Shown: in pieces, positions 1 to 12,885 of the stretch
How the letters are laid out: each line of letters starts with the position of its first letter
Numbering within the stretch: the stretch's first letter is position 1
DNA from: Ziziphus jujuba
Lineage: Eukaryota; Streptophyta; Magnoliopsida; Rosales; Rhamnaceae
Length of the DNA stretch: 64,000 nucleotides
Direction: 5' to 3'
Assembly (NCBI RefSeq): GCF_031755915.1
Contig: NC_083380.1
Span: forward strand, 13,950,001-14,014,000
Notes under the pieces: model-generated
The model's database searches: none
Told to the model about the DNA's origin: nothing
What the model saw: only the letters and a program-made list of their open reading frames with translations
Program-made: the position numbers and the translations under genes

Positions 1-3000
1 TTGAATGTGTTAGGGAACTAAAACCAAATTTAATTATAATTTCTGTTGGATGTGTTTGTATATGTTTTAGATGTATAGTGATACACGTTCAACTTCTAAG
101 ACTCTACTTCAATCCGCCAATGCTTCTTCTACTCCAACCACCTCATCTCATTTAGGTTTACCACCACGTCCTCCATGTAAGGCACCATCAAATCCTCCAC
201 CTAATGTGCCACCAACAACATCAATGCCTAAAAATGAATCCGAAATGCCATAACCTTTTAGTACCACCATAAGGAAAACAAAAGAGGAAAAACCTAGGAT
301 CGTTTCGGAGGTTTGGGATCACTTTACTAGGATTGAAGGATGTGATCCTAAAGAGCCTAAAGCTTCTTGCAATTATTGTGGGAGGGATTATGCGTGTGAT
401 ACCAAAAGAAATGGAACTAGTACAATGAAAGGCCACTTGCATTCATATAAAAAATACCCTTACAATTTGGAAGATCCTAACCAAAAGATAATTGCTTTTA
501 GAAGTAAAAAAGAGGGTGAATGTATTGGTCTTTAAGTCAAGGCATTCAATAGAGAAGCTTGTAGAGCCACTTGTACTAGGATGGTAATTAAAGATGAGTT
601 GCTATTTACTTTTGTGGAGGGAGAGGAATTTAGAGATTTTTGTGCCGAGGCTTGTCCAAAATTTGATCCACCATCTCGAACAACCACTGCTAAAGATGTG
701 TATCAACTTTATTTGGAGGACAAGAAGAAACTTAGAAGTTACTTTATAACCAATAAAGTCATGGTAGCCTTACCATGGATACTTGGACCTCAATTCAAAA
801 TATTAATTATATGGTGGTCACTGCTTATTTGTTGATAATGATTGGAAATTACAATGAAGGATATTAAATTTTGGTCAAGTTGCTAACCATAAAGGTGAAA
901 CGATTGGAAAGTTAATTGAGAATTGCTTGATTAAATGGAAGATTGAGAGGGTTTTTACCATCACCATAGATAATGTTAAAACAAATGATGTTGCCGTTTC
1001 ATATTTGAAATTGAGGTTGAAGAGTTGGAACCATGGTTGTGTCTTGGAAGGTGAGTTTATTCAGATGAGTTGTTGTGCTCATATTATTAATTTGATAGTG
1101 AATGATGGATTGAATAAGCACAACTCCTCAATTGACCTCATTCGAAATGTCGTGAAATATGTGAGGTCCTCTCCCTCTAGATTACAAAAGTTCAAAGCTT
1201 GTGTTGAGAAGGCAAATATTGAATCTAAAGGGCTTTTGGCTTTGGATGTACCAACTAGGTGGAATTCCACTTATTTGATGTTGGAAGTCGCTTGTAAGTT
1301 TGAGAAGGGCTTTGATAGAATGGAGGACGAGGATGGGCAATATGTCTCCTATTTTGAAGGTAGTACACCTTAAGCTTTAGATTGGGAGAAAGTTCGTGTA
1401 TGTGTTAGATTTTTGAAGACCTTTTATAATGTTACATTCACATTTAGTGCCTCTTTAAAAGTAAATTCTAATTTGTTCTTTAGTGAATTGTCAAAGATTG
1501 AGGAGTTGTTGTTGGAATGGATAGTAGACAAAGATGTTTTTGTAAGTAATATGGCTACTAGCATGAAGATGAAACTTGATAAGTATTGGGGGTTTATTGG
1601 AAAATTTAATAAATTGTTATTTGTTGCCCATGTTCTAGATCTACGATTTAAACTTAGTTTCATTGAAATTGCTATTGATAGGCTATATCTTCAAGAAGTT
1701 TGTAATGAAATTTTGCAAGGTGTAAGGGATACTTTAAATAGGTTATTAGAATTTTATGTCATTTTGACAAATCTTCCTTGCACTCAATCTTCAAAGGATG
1801 TCCAATTAACAAATGTGGTAAATATTTCTACTTTTACTTCTAGTGGCCATGATGAAGGAAAAGGTATAATGGGAGAATTTAAGAGGAGAAAGATGGCTAG
1901 TGGTCTTCATATGAAACATAAGCTCGATGGGCATTTAAATATGCCGGATGAAGATGGGGACGATGAGATGTTTGATGTATTAGAGTGGTGGAAGGTGAAT
2001 TTCACTAAATATAAGGTTTTATCCTTACTTTCTTGAGATGTATTTGCTATTCCATTGTTTACTGTTACTTCGGAATCCACTTTTAGTACCAGAGGGCGTA
2101 TTTTGGATCCTTATAGAAGCTCATTAACCCCAAAAATGGTGAAGGCATTAATATGTTCTCAAAATTAGATTAGATCAATCCCTTTCCTATTAGACATCCG
2201 CGTTTATGATGACTGCTTTAAATTGTGCCAAGATGTTGAAAAAGGTACTTTTATAATTGCTTTATAATTTTTTGTATCAAATACCTAGTTACATTTCCTT
2301 TTAAAAATTGTAGTGTGATTTTAATATTTTGGAATTTATGTTTTTTAATTTTGTTCATATTTTAGATTCAAGTGACTCTTGCATTATTTTGGAGAGCAAT
2401 ATTGAAGTTTGATTAAGCTATTTAAAGGTAAGAAAACTATTGTTTAGTAATTGATTTGGAAGCTATTTTTAATGCACAATACTTATATTTATCATTTATT
2501 AGCTTGCTTAGAAAGGTGGAGGTGAAAAGTTTGCAATTGGATTTTGGATGGCCAAAAAGAATAAAGCTTCAAAAGTCAAGCCTAACTAAATGATTTAGAT
2601 TTTATTTTTGGACAACAAATGACTTAGTTGTCATGTAAATTTGGTATGGATATATAGTTACTAACTTTATGGAGCTTTGGTATAGATTAGCATAAAATGT
2701 TAGCTAATCTATTTTATTTTGATTTTGTACATGCAATCTAATTTGGCTTGAACTTTGAAGCTTGGAAATGCAATTGTAAACATGACTATCATATTTTTGT
2801 GCATTTTGTGTTGCTTCTTAGGCAACTTTATGAATTATGATTTCAATAGTTATTAGTTATTATTTTCAATAGTTATTAGTCATTGTTTTTGGTATTAACA
2901 TATGTTATCAATTTGGATTCTTGTTGTTCTTAGTTAGAGAATAGACCATGGTTTCAGCCTATATATCATTATAATGTATTTTTTATTATTTTAAAAAAAG

Positions 3001-3359
3001 TCATTATTTTTAATTTATTGCATTAATTATTAGTTATTATTTTTAGTGTAATTTTATCCAAAATAAGTACCAAAAAAACTTATCAATTATGTCCAATATA
3101 AATTGTAATAATAGTCTATAATAAGTTGTAAGTAAGGCTCAAAACTTTTTTTTTTTTTCTTTGTTATCAAGTTGTAGGAAAAGCCCAAATTTAAAGCCTA
3201 ATTTATTATCTAATCTAAACCGAAAACCAACCGTCAACTGACCTTAACCGACCGATCAGTTTTTGAAGTTGAAAAATAAATGTTGGTCAATAACTGACTG
3301 ACCGATCACTTTTCATCCAATGCAAAAAACCGATCGAAATCGATCGATGCACACCCCTA
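1..3359 (+). mobile_element. hAT-family DNA transposon, 3' part with terminal repeat
   Basis: The right-hand part of a hAT element; its left end lies outside the window. Positions 71-2169 hold a broken BED/hAT transposase. Positions 3181-3359 carry the repeated CCGACCGATC-type subterminal motifs usual near hAT ends, and the element appears to stop at CACACCCCTAG, whose reverse complement CTAGGGGTGTG fits the common plant hAT terminal repeat. The 8-bp target duplication cannot be tested because the other end is missing. Positions 2170-3180 are AT-rich non-coding sequence of the element. The family assignment rests on the transposase and is firm; the exact right boundary is inferred. Confidence 0.65.
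71..2169 (+). pseudogene. decayed hAT transposase (BED zinc finger, RICESLEEPER-like)
   Basis: Relic of a hAT-superfamily transposase, the enzyme that cuts and pastes the element. In order it shows a Ser/Pro/Thr-rich N-terminus (71-250), a BED zinc-finger region (about 306-460, with CNYC then TMKGHLH), the RNase-H-like core (about 580-1700, including the PTRWNSTY motif near 1249-1272), and the C-terminal hAT dimerisation region (about 1960-2169, with LEWWK and then [18 protein letters not shown]). It is not functional: in-frame stops or shifts occur near 250, 533, 835, 1371 and 2034, and the last zinc ligand of the BED finger, usually Cys or His after HL, reads Tyr. Domain order and length match full-length plant hAT transposases of about 650-700 residues. 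The exact number of frame breaks is approximate. Confidence 0.85.
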
Positions 3360-4640
3360 GGTGGTACGCAATGGGCAGTTGCACAACGTATCGTGGCTGA
3401 AAAGTTTCTTTGATGTTATTAGTTTGGACCGGGCCTAGCCAAGGTTGGGCTTCAAAACTGTCCAATATTTAATTTAAGCTTAAGGGGAAAAATAAAAAAA
3501 AAAGAACTACTTTTTGGAAGAAAATACAACAAAATTGATGTTTTTATCTGGACTTCAATGAAATTCATAGATTTAATACAAACTTCTATCCCTTTTTAAA
3601 AATATAGATACAAAATTTTATTTATCAAACATAGAGACAAGTTATCAATTGGTCACATTCCTTCACATGAAAAAGAAAAAAAAAAAATCCGATTTCAACA
3701 AGGAAAATCTCATACATATATATATATATATACATTCATATAAATTTGATTACAATAAATTTTGTGTATGTATAATTGGAGCAATTTATACTACCGATAA
3801 TCTAAAATGCTATGACAATGTGTATGATTCGGAACCTTTTGTTTTCTTTATATATATATATATATATTTGCCGGGTAATTTGTAACTATTTAAAGGCAAT
3901 TGCAACATGTTTCTAAGATTGAACATAATTTCCCAGCAAAATTATTGCATTTCTAGTGTCTAATTAGCTGCTGTAAATTTGTGGCAATATCACCTACCAT
4001 GTTGCTGGAAAACATGAGTTTTCCCCCTCTCAATCCAAGCCATATATGCTTTCAAATTGTAGTAACCGCAAAAATCAAGTTGTTCAAATTACTATAAAGA
4101 TTAATTGTATTTTAATATTTTATATTTTAATTAGATTCCAGATTAAATTCTCAAATATAAAATGATTCACATTAAATTCTAATAAATCATATATTTATAT
4201 GTAGTTGTTATCATACCTTCCTACTTAAATAATTAGCAAACAATATAAAAGGAGTTGGAGATTCACTGGGAGGCTAGGCTTTAGTAATAAAATATTTCTC
4301 TTTACTAAACAACTTTTTATTTTCATAAAACAGTGAAAGACCATTATTTTGTTTGAACGCATTTTTTGAAAATACGAAACAATATATATATATATATATA
4401 AAGAATAATTAAAAAAAAAGACCAAATAATTCCCAAGTGTGTATGATGTTTTCTATTTGGGGGCAAACAAAATAAAACTTGGGCCATAGGATTAAATCTG
4501 AAAAAAATGGAGGCCCAAAAAGGCCCAAACGGTAAAGGCGGTTTAGCAGGTGGACTAGAAGTCGTGGAGAGCAAATTAGCAAAAAGAACTAGTGATTTGC
4601 ACGCGGTACGCTTACAGTTTTGTGCTCTCCACGTAAAGCC
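3360..4640. other. intergenic, AT-rich, no gene seen
   Basis: No coding region is supported here. The stretch contains several short TA microsatellites (about 3717-3733, 3847-3868 and 4382-4402) and poly-A runs. The last part (about 4440-4640) becomes less AT-biased and leads into the eRF3 leader, so it probably includes the core promoter of that gene. No clear TATA box could be singled out. Confidence 0.5.
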
Positions 4641-4695
4641 AAAGAAGCTCTTCTCCCTCTTTCTTTCTCGTCTATTTTCTCATTCTGTCTTGTTG

Positions 4696-4698
<3 letters not shown>

Positions 4699-4738
<40 letters not shown>
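4699..4738 (+). repeat. (CT)20 microsatellite in the eRF3 leader
   Basis: Twenty uninterrupted CT units lie about 70 bases before the inferred start codon. CT tracts just downstream of the transcription start are common in plant housekeeping genes and are often part of the 5' leader. Its position between the promoter region and the ATG fits that role, but transcription is not shown by the sequence. Confidence 0.9.
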
Positions 4739-4741
<3 letters not shown>

Positions 4742-4805
4742 ATCTACTAGTCTCACAGAAACCCTAGCTTTTTGCTCGTAATCCACAAGAGGAAAAACCC
4801 TGTAC

Positions 4806-7800
4806 ATGGGTAAGTCTAACCGATTTTCTATTTCGCCCTTTCTTTTTTTTTTTTTTTTTTCCCCCGTTTCTTTTTCACTTTTATTCCGATGGAAACTTAG
4901 TATATTTATATTTTTTTATTTTAACTTCCATTTTGTTTTCTGTGTTTTTGCTTGCATTGATTTTGTGTTACAGCTTTGCTATAGATCTGCTCGTTTTGAT
5001 TTAGTCCAATCGATGATCATTTCATTTCTGATATGAATTTTGTTCTTTTTTTTTTTTTTTTGGTTTTTGAGATATTTGTTACCGAATTTGATTATTTTTT
5101 TGGGGTTAATTTTAATTATTGGGGTTTATCTGTTTGTTTTTTCTTTCGTTTGGTTTGTGACCGAATTTGACATAATTAATGAATGCAAGTAAAAAAACTA
5201 TGTTGGAGTTGCTATCAATTCTGTTTCTATATCTTGTATTTTATTTTTGATATCTAATTCATGCTCTGTAATCCTCATATTCTGAACCTGTGCTGTGCAA
5301 TTGCCCTTAAAAGTTATTTTGTGTCTCTTTTTTTTTTTTTAATTGTTTGCTCATGGAGGAGGAGGCCATTTTCTTGTCTTTAAAGGGATTGTTTCTTTGT
5401 AGGATAGAGTTTGACGCTTGTCTTCTTTATGGGCTTATGATGTAGAGCAGTAGATCATTTTTTTTATTTTATTTTTTTCTTAAGTTTTTTTTTTAAATTT
5501 TTTTTATTTTTTTAATAATACCTTTTGGTCTTTAGGGGATGTTTCTTTGTAGATACTTGTCTTCTTTATGGGCATTATGTTTCATTTCCTTCATTTTAAT
5601 AAATTTGAAAGGTATACTTTTAATTACCTTCTTTAGAGTTCTGTTTCTAATCAGAGAGATAATTTACGGTGGGAAATACATATGAAGTTGTATCGCTAGT
5701 GTTACAGAAAGAGTTTTTGTTAGCTTGGGTTGGTGGAGGTTTTTCTTATATGAAGTTTTTCATGAGCAATGGAAGCATTATTCGGTTTAAGTTTGAATTG
5801 TGGTTAAGCAGAGGAAATAAATGAATTCAGTGCATACTTTTGTATTTGCGTTTTTGTATGCTTGTGATACCAATCGTGCGTGGTGCTTTCTTTTCATAAG
5901 TTTTCCGCTTTTATGGATGATGTAAATTGAATAACCTACAATCTAAAACTCTTACTTGCCTCTTCTTGGTAACCAAATTACTTAAAAGTCAGTGTTGAAG
6001 TTGTTGGTGAATTTTTGGAGTTGATAGAAATAACTTATTTAAGTTTCTTAAATGGTAGATATTGAAGAGGAGATTCGATCATTACAGCTTGAGCCGGCAG
6101 GTACTTGCAAAAGAAGTGTTCTGACAAGAAAAACATATAAACTTTTTTTTTTGTTTTTTGTGTGAATATACATTTCTTGCTTCTTAATTCCTTTTCTTTT
6201 TGTTTTGAAATACGGTGTGATGTTTGCTTAATTTTATGTCTGTGCTGGTGTTCTTTGGAATTTTAGCAGAAGACAATGGTGTTGTTAATCCAGAAGAGGC
6301 TAAGCATGAAGAAGTTGAGAGATCTGATGAAATGGAGGAAGGTTGGTACTTGGTGGTACCATGAAATTTGAGTTCCCTTAATTCTTGTATTTGTCTGCTG
6401 CATTGGGATTGCATGATGTCTTGTGCTTTACTAATTTCTTACATGCTTAATCTATAAACTTAAGTTTTTAAATTCCATGGAGTATGAAAATTGTAAGAAT
6501 GGTGAAACTGCAAATATGCTTCTTATTTGGGATTTAGATTGCTTTGTTTATGTAATAATGCCAACAATTCTGACATTGAACTCGATAATGATATTGGTTT
6601 TGTACTTTTTCTTATTGGACAAGTCTTTTAACTATTATAGGATAGTACATTTGGTAATGGTGTGTGATGAATTATACAAGTTTCAGTGTTGTTTGTTTTG
6701 TATAGCTCATATCACTTTATTGGGCAAGTAGGTATTGATCCTCAGGAGATGCTCCTTCAATACCTATTTCGTTTTTCCTGGCTTGCCTCATTCTAATTGG
6801 GGCATTTAGGAGTTTGATATAGGGGGAGTTAGCCTTGTCGGAATTAGTTAAAGGATTTTAAATTAAAGAAGTAACATTGACAATTTGGTGTAACTGTTTA
6901 AACCTAATTTTCTCTTCCTTCATAAGTAGTTTATTTTGCCTTTTTGTATAAGCTAGAAATTTATTATTTTTGCAAAAAGCTCTTTTCAGCTTCTTCACCA
7001 TCATAAAGGTGCTAGTCAGAATTGTGGCAAACAAGTATAAATGTCGTAGAACTTTTTGCTTCTTCTGCTTTTAAGAAGTCATGCTCAAACCATGCTTAAA
7101 AGTATACCACAGAGCTCTCCTGTGTCTACCGAATAGCCAAAACATTTATTTTTGTTTAGCATTCACTTTGTACCTCACTTGGTGTTGCTCAATTAAGTTT
7201 CGTCACCTCCTTGCCCCTTTTTTATACCTCACTTGGTGTTGCTCAATTAAGTTTCGTCATCTCCTTGTCCCTTTTTTGGGGATATAGATATTTTATGTAT
7301 CTTTGTATGTTTTTTTTGTGTTTAACACTCTCATACCTCTATTTTGTGGAATTAGCTTGTCAAACTTTATCACTGTAGGAGAAACTGCATGTCTAGTAGA
7401 AATACAGATAGATCAATAGTGCAGATACTTACATACTCTGATAATTTATATGAGATTTTGCTATTGGACTTTTCCTATATTTTTAATACTTTAGGTTAAA
7501 AAAAAAAACAAAGTCTTCTTTTATATAAAATAAAAAAAGAGAAGGATAAAGAAAAATGTCTCTTGATAGTAGATTGCCTTATATTATAACTTTATCACTG
7601 AAATGCACAATGTGCGAATTTTGCTATTGGACTTTTCCCATGTTTTTAATGCTTTGGGCAAAAAAAATATTCTTTTATTTAAGATAAAAAGAGAGAAGGA
7701 TAAAGAAAAATGTATTTTGATGGTAGATTGCTATATACTTTATTTATTATATGCACAATTTACAAATTTTCCTGAGTTCTATAAACAAATTTGGATGTCT

Positions 7801-10800
7801 GTGACATCTGCTCCTTATTGATGTGTGGTTTTAACAAATAACATCAAATTGAGCCTCTTTTTTTTTGACAGTTTCAGATTCAAAGGAGAAGGTTGAAACA
7901 CATTCCACTGGGTCAGCCCAAGTTGATCAAAAAGGTAGTGTGAATGCATCTTTTTGTCTGTTTTCTTGTTATAATTTGTGTTCTACATTCTGCTGCTTTT
8001 AACAGGTCGCCATGTAAAATCCTTATTTACTTGTTGGCTTTTCTTTTTTCAGTGAAAGAGAAAGATATTCCTCCCCTAGAGGATGATCTAGAGGAGATGG
8101 AATTAGATAGGAAGAGACACTTGAATGTTGTATTCATTGGTCATGTGGGTAAGTGTTGCACTGTTTAAGGTTTTCTTTGGTTTCATATCTTAGGCTGTTT
8201 TTTCCTTAGGAATGAATGTTCCTTTTTACTCATATTTCATTTGTTTTTTTGGTTACAGTCTTTTCTTTTCTTATTTTGTTTTGTTAGGAGCTTTGCCTGA
8301 TCAATATTTACCTGTCATTTGTTTTCTCCATCGATGTTTAAATAATAAAATGTATTGGTTTCTTGCAGATGCTGGTAAGTCCACCACTGGAGGCCAGATA
8401 CTTTTCCTTAGTGGACAGGTTGATGACCGAACAATCCAAAAATATGAAAAAGAAGCAAAGGATAAAAGTAGGGAAAGCTGGTGAGTATTTTCTGAAGTAA
8501 CTTTTTTTTTAATTATTTTTTTCAGAACATGCGCAGCGAACATATTATTTCTAGAGGATTTTTGACCCTTTTTTTTGTTTTTTGTTTTTTTTTTTGGTTT
8601 CTTTTCCATTTCATTTTTTTAAATGGTGATTTTTTTAGTGTTTTAATCTTATTGGCATCGATAATTAGGTTGTCTTCAAAAGAGTCTCATGCAGAATCAT
8701 TTAAAATGGTCTGACTTGTAAATGAACATTCACGCATTTAATTATTTTATGATCATTTCTTTGTTGATGACAAGTTTTTCGTGCAATGCTTGCCATATGA
8801 TATGATTGTTTTTGTCCAAAAGTTTGTAATATGAATGTAATTGACCATCATATATGGTTGTTGTTTTGTTTCATATCTCTACTTTTCTGGTATCACATAA
8901 TTTGTATGTGACAGGTATATGGCATATATTATGGACACCAATGAAGAGGAGAGGGTTAAGGTATAATTCAAATAATATGCTAAGAATAATGGGAAAATAA
9001 TGGGACATCATTTTTAGTTTCAATTAAATTTGTGAACTACTTTTAAATGATTTTTAATGCTGAAGATTGAATAAATTAAACCTGTAATGTAAATGCAGGG
9101 AAAAACAGTTGAAGTTGGACGAGCACATTTTGAAACAGAGACAACTAGATTTACAATTTTGGATGCACCAGTGAGTGTATTTCAATAATCTTTGACTGTT
9201 CATTATGAAATCTATAATTTCTGACAGTCAGTTATAGTTATACAATTAGACTGTAGATAATATTATGTGCTTTATATGAATTTGGTTAGTAGCCTGGAGT
9301 GGTTAAATAGTTAATATGTTTTTGCTGCAATTTTGTAACATAGGAATGGTTTTTGTCAGTGGCTTAGAGCTATTCATTCTAGGTTGATGATTTGTAGTCC
9401 AAATTGGTAGTTTTAATCATTCATATTGGATGCTTAATTCTTGTTGTGAAAATACCAAAGGGCTTTAATGTTTGTTAAGTTTTTATTTTGCTTTGAGAGT
9501 ATACCTAATAATACCATCGAGCTGTTAGGAATAGTTGTTTGTATCCTCTTTGTATTTGGATGCATGTACCTAATTCTTTTGAATTGTGTTTATAGGGTCA
9601 CAAGAGTTATGTCCCAAATATGATTAGTGGTGCATCTCAAGCTGATATTGGAGTACTTGTAAGTTCTATTTTTCATTTAGTTATTTTTCTGTTGTTATTG
9701 TTGTATTAAGTTTACTTGAATGAAATTAAAGCTGTCTCTACATTCCTGCAAAATCCCTCATTTTTGAAACTTATTGCTTTCTCGATATGCTTTCCCTCTT
9801 ACCAAATAGGTTATTTCTGCTCGAAAAGGAGAATTTGAAACTGGGTATGAGAGAGGTGGACAGACCCGTGAACATGTCCAGCTTGCAAAAACTTTGGGTG
9901 TCTCTAAGCTGCTTGTTGTCGTGAATAAAATGGATGATCCTACAGTGAATTGGTCTAAAGAAAGGTGCTTTCCCTCTCTCATTTCCCTTTATGTGTCTTA
10001 TGTTTATGTGTTGCCTTGTGCCTTTCTGACACTGGTATGACTTTGCAGGTACGATGAAATTGAGTCAAAGATGATACCATTTCTGAAGTCATCCGGCTAC
10101 AATGTGAAAAAAGGTAAAGAGTGGATTGTTTGTGATGGTTTTAAAGAAATTCAATTTTTGGTGTTGGGCATTTTGGTTACTGAGGCATGACGCATGTTAT
10201 ATCCTTTTCATCATTTTTATTGCTCTTGATGGGTTGTTGATTGATCCTGTCTACTTAACAAACTTGTTGAATGCCAAAAGCTATGATATTTATGTGGTGG
10301 GTACAAATCAATAGAGATCAACTAGTTAATTTCATTAGATTCTTGAAGTATATATGGTAATTGCAAGCTTTTTGCCTTTCTGGTAACTGTTGAGGTTAAC
10401 AGTTTCAATGGTTAGATAAGAAGTTTTTTATGACATCTTACATGGTGTTTATGTGCCTTCAGAATGGTAAACTTTATGATGAAGTGGTGCTGGGCATATG
10501 ACCATAGAATATAATAGTATTTTGGTGCTGTTTCCCATATAAGGTCAATTTAATTGGTTTGTTTGGATGGTAGCTTAAATTCTCTGTGTCCAATTCAGTT
10601 TGATCTATTTTGAGGTATATAATTGACATTAAGGTAGATTGCTGTTATTTTTGTGTTTGTGATTGCTGTTATTTTAGATTCTGAGCATTATAATTATTGG
10701 GTAACATGCTGTTTGGTTAATTATTCTTTTGTAATAGATGTCCAGTTCCTGCCAATATCTGGCCTGCTGGGTACAAACATGAAAACTAGAGTTGATAATA

Positions 10801-10889
10801 AATCATGTCCATGGTGGACTGGTCCCTGCCTCTTTGAAGCCCTTGACTCCATTGAAATTACTCCACGAGATCCAAACGGTCCATTCAGG

Positions 10890-10921
<32 letters not shown>

Positions 10922-12885
10922 TATATGTGTGTGTGTGTGTATCATTTTTATTTTTTATTTTTTTTATTTTTATGAATTTGGCATTTCATACAATTGACTG
11001 AAGTGGTTTGGGTGGTGAACCTGAGTTTTTGGCTGAGTTTTTTTGTTTCAAAATATTTCTGTAGTTTTTTGATTTATGCTTGAGATTGTTTATTTTCCCT
11101 AAATAGTAGTTGTGATTATTCTCTCTTAGTCACTTCTAGATATAAATCTATACATGTGTTTACTGTTAAGGGACTTGACTGGGTATATGAATCCTTGGAT
11201 GGTAACCTTTTGAAAATTCATTATAGTTTAGCCATTATGGATGATATAATTCTTTTTTCTTTTACACAAGAATATCTTGCTTTGCCTTATTGACCTATTG
11301 TCGTTGAATTGACCTACAGGATGCCTATTATAGACAAATTTAAAGACATGGGAACTGTTGTTATGGGCAAAGTAGAGTCCGGTAGCATTTGTGAAGGTGA
11401 TTCACTGTTGGTGATGCCAAATAAGGTGTTCTTTCTTTACTTTCATTTTCTTTTTCTTCCTTTCCTTTATGATATATATGTATATATAATGGACCTTATC
11501 AATCTGCAGGCTCAAGTGAAAGTTGTTGCTGTATACTGTGATGAAGATAAGGTCAGACGTGCAGGACCTGGAGAAAATCTACGAGTTAGGTTATCAGGAA
11601 TTGAGGAAGAGGATATAATCTCGGGTTTTGTTTTATCAAGTGTTGGTAAGATTTTATTTTTGTGGTCTCATTTCTTAATTTCTAATATACCTCTTGTAAC
11701 TCATCAAAATTAGATTTAAAGTGAAAGACATCTAAAGTCTTTTTTATCCATGTAAAAGAGTATCATTAGGTGTTAGAAACCATCTCTCTATCCATTTCTC
11801 TCACTTCACCCATCCATACCCTTTAATTGTCCTTGAATTTGGAACACAAATGAATAAGTTCATTGGTCAATTACTGCTAATTTTATATTGCTGACCTGGT
11901 CTTGATGTACCATGATCTCTGTGTTTATTACTATATTTATGTGTTTTTTCTTTATTTTTTTTTTATTTTTATTTTTTAATTATCTTTGTGGTGTTAACCT
12001 TGCTTCTCTTCATGTAGCAAAACCAATACCTGCTGTTACTGAGTTTCTTGCCCAGCTGCAGATCCTTGAATTGCTGGATAATGTAAGCAAATGAACAATG
12101 TTTGTTCTCAGTTGGGTTGGCAGTTTATCTTAAGTTACTGAAGACTGATTTTTTTTTTTTCCCCTTTGTTATTTAGGCAATCTTTACAGCTGGCTATAAG
12201 GCTGTCTTGCACATTCATGCTGTTGTTGAAGAGTGTGAGATTGTTGAGCTGTTACAGCAGATTGATCCAAGGACAAGGAGACCAATGAAAAAGAAAATTC
12301 TCTTTGTGAAGAATGGTGCTGTTGTTGTATGCCGGATTCAGGTTAAACTTTATTTCCTATTTGCCATCTTATCATGTGTGTTCATAGATTTTTTTTTTTC
12401 TTTTTTAACTTTTTAGTGTCATGGGTACACAAATTGTATAAAAAAAGAATCCATTTTAAAATAATGAGAGTGTTGCAAGTTATTTTGAAGAGTAAGATAT
12501 TTTGTAGGCATTTTGAATTATATCCCAAACTGGAATTTTCTCTCCTGGCATTTGTGGCAGCTAAGAATAAAAAACTGTAAGAATTACTCACATAGCGAAG
12601 CTCTTTGATCAGGAAAACAGGAAATAATTCATGAAGTAAAACAGTTGTTTTTCCCAATTATTGTTCATACTTACATTACATAATGTATTTCACAGGTGAA
12701 TAATATGATATGTATTGAGAAGTTCTCAGAGTTTGCGCAGCTTGGAAGGTTTACGCTTCGTACTGAAGGTAAAAAGCTCTTCCTTGATTATTTTGTTGAT
12801 TTTTGTGGTATAATCCTTCTCAAGTAGACTCCTATATGTTACAGGAAAAACAGTTGCAGTTGGGAAAGTCACTGATCTTGCTTGA
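4806..12885 (+). CDS. ERF3: eukaryotic peptide chain release factor GTP-binding subunit eRF3 (SUP35/GSPT type), 18 coding exons
   Basis: Translational GTPase that partners eRF1 in stop-codon-dependent peptide release in the cytosol. Coding exons: 4806-4809, 6059-6100, 6270-6341, 7872-7934, 8053-8148, 8369-8480, 8915-8960, 9099-9170, 9596-9658, 9810-9964, 10049-10113, 10738-10888, 11320-11425, 11510-11645, 12018-12082, 12177-12341, 12696-12768, 12845-12885. All junctions are GT-AG, phases agree throughout, and the total is 1527 nt, or 508 residues plus TGA. G motifs: GHVDAGKST (90-98), DAPGH (167-171), NKMD (229-232), SGL (271-273). Two beta-barrel domains typical of the EF1A/eRF3 family follow. 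The N-terminal extension of about 80 acidic residues is short, as in plant eRF3, with no prion-like repeats. The start is the split ATGG/AT, giving [13 protein letters not shown]; this resembles the N-terminus I recall for Arabidopsis eRF3. An alternative in-frame ATG at 6052 would add a Val and would need a different acceptor. No breaks were seen. Confidence 0.95.
7171..7278. repeat. 54-bp tandem duplication in eRF3 intron 3
   Basis: Two adjacent 54-bp copies (7171-7224 and 7225-7278) share TACCTCACTTGGTGTTGCTC and the bases after it, with very few differences, so the duplication is recent. A second, more diverged duplication of about 160 bp follows in the same intron (about 7438-7560 and 7605-7735), both copies beginning TTGCTATTGGACTTTTCC. 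Neither reaches an exon. Confidence 0.85.

Noticed and set aside
4507..4767. 86-codon open frame across the eRF3 leader
   Set aside because: It runs through the CT microsatellite; the Leu-Ser repeat is a by-product, and eRF3 starts downstream at 4806.
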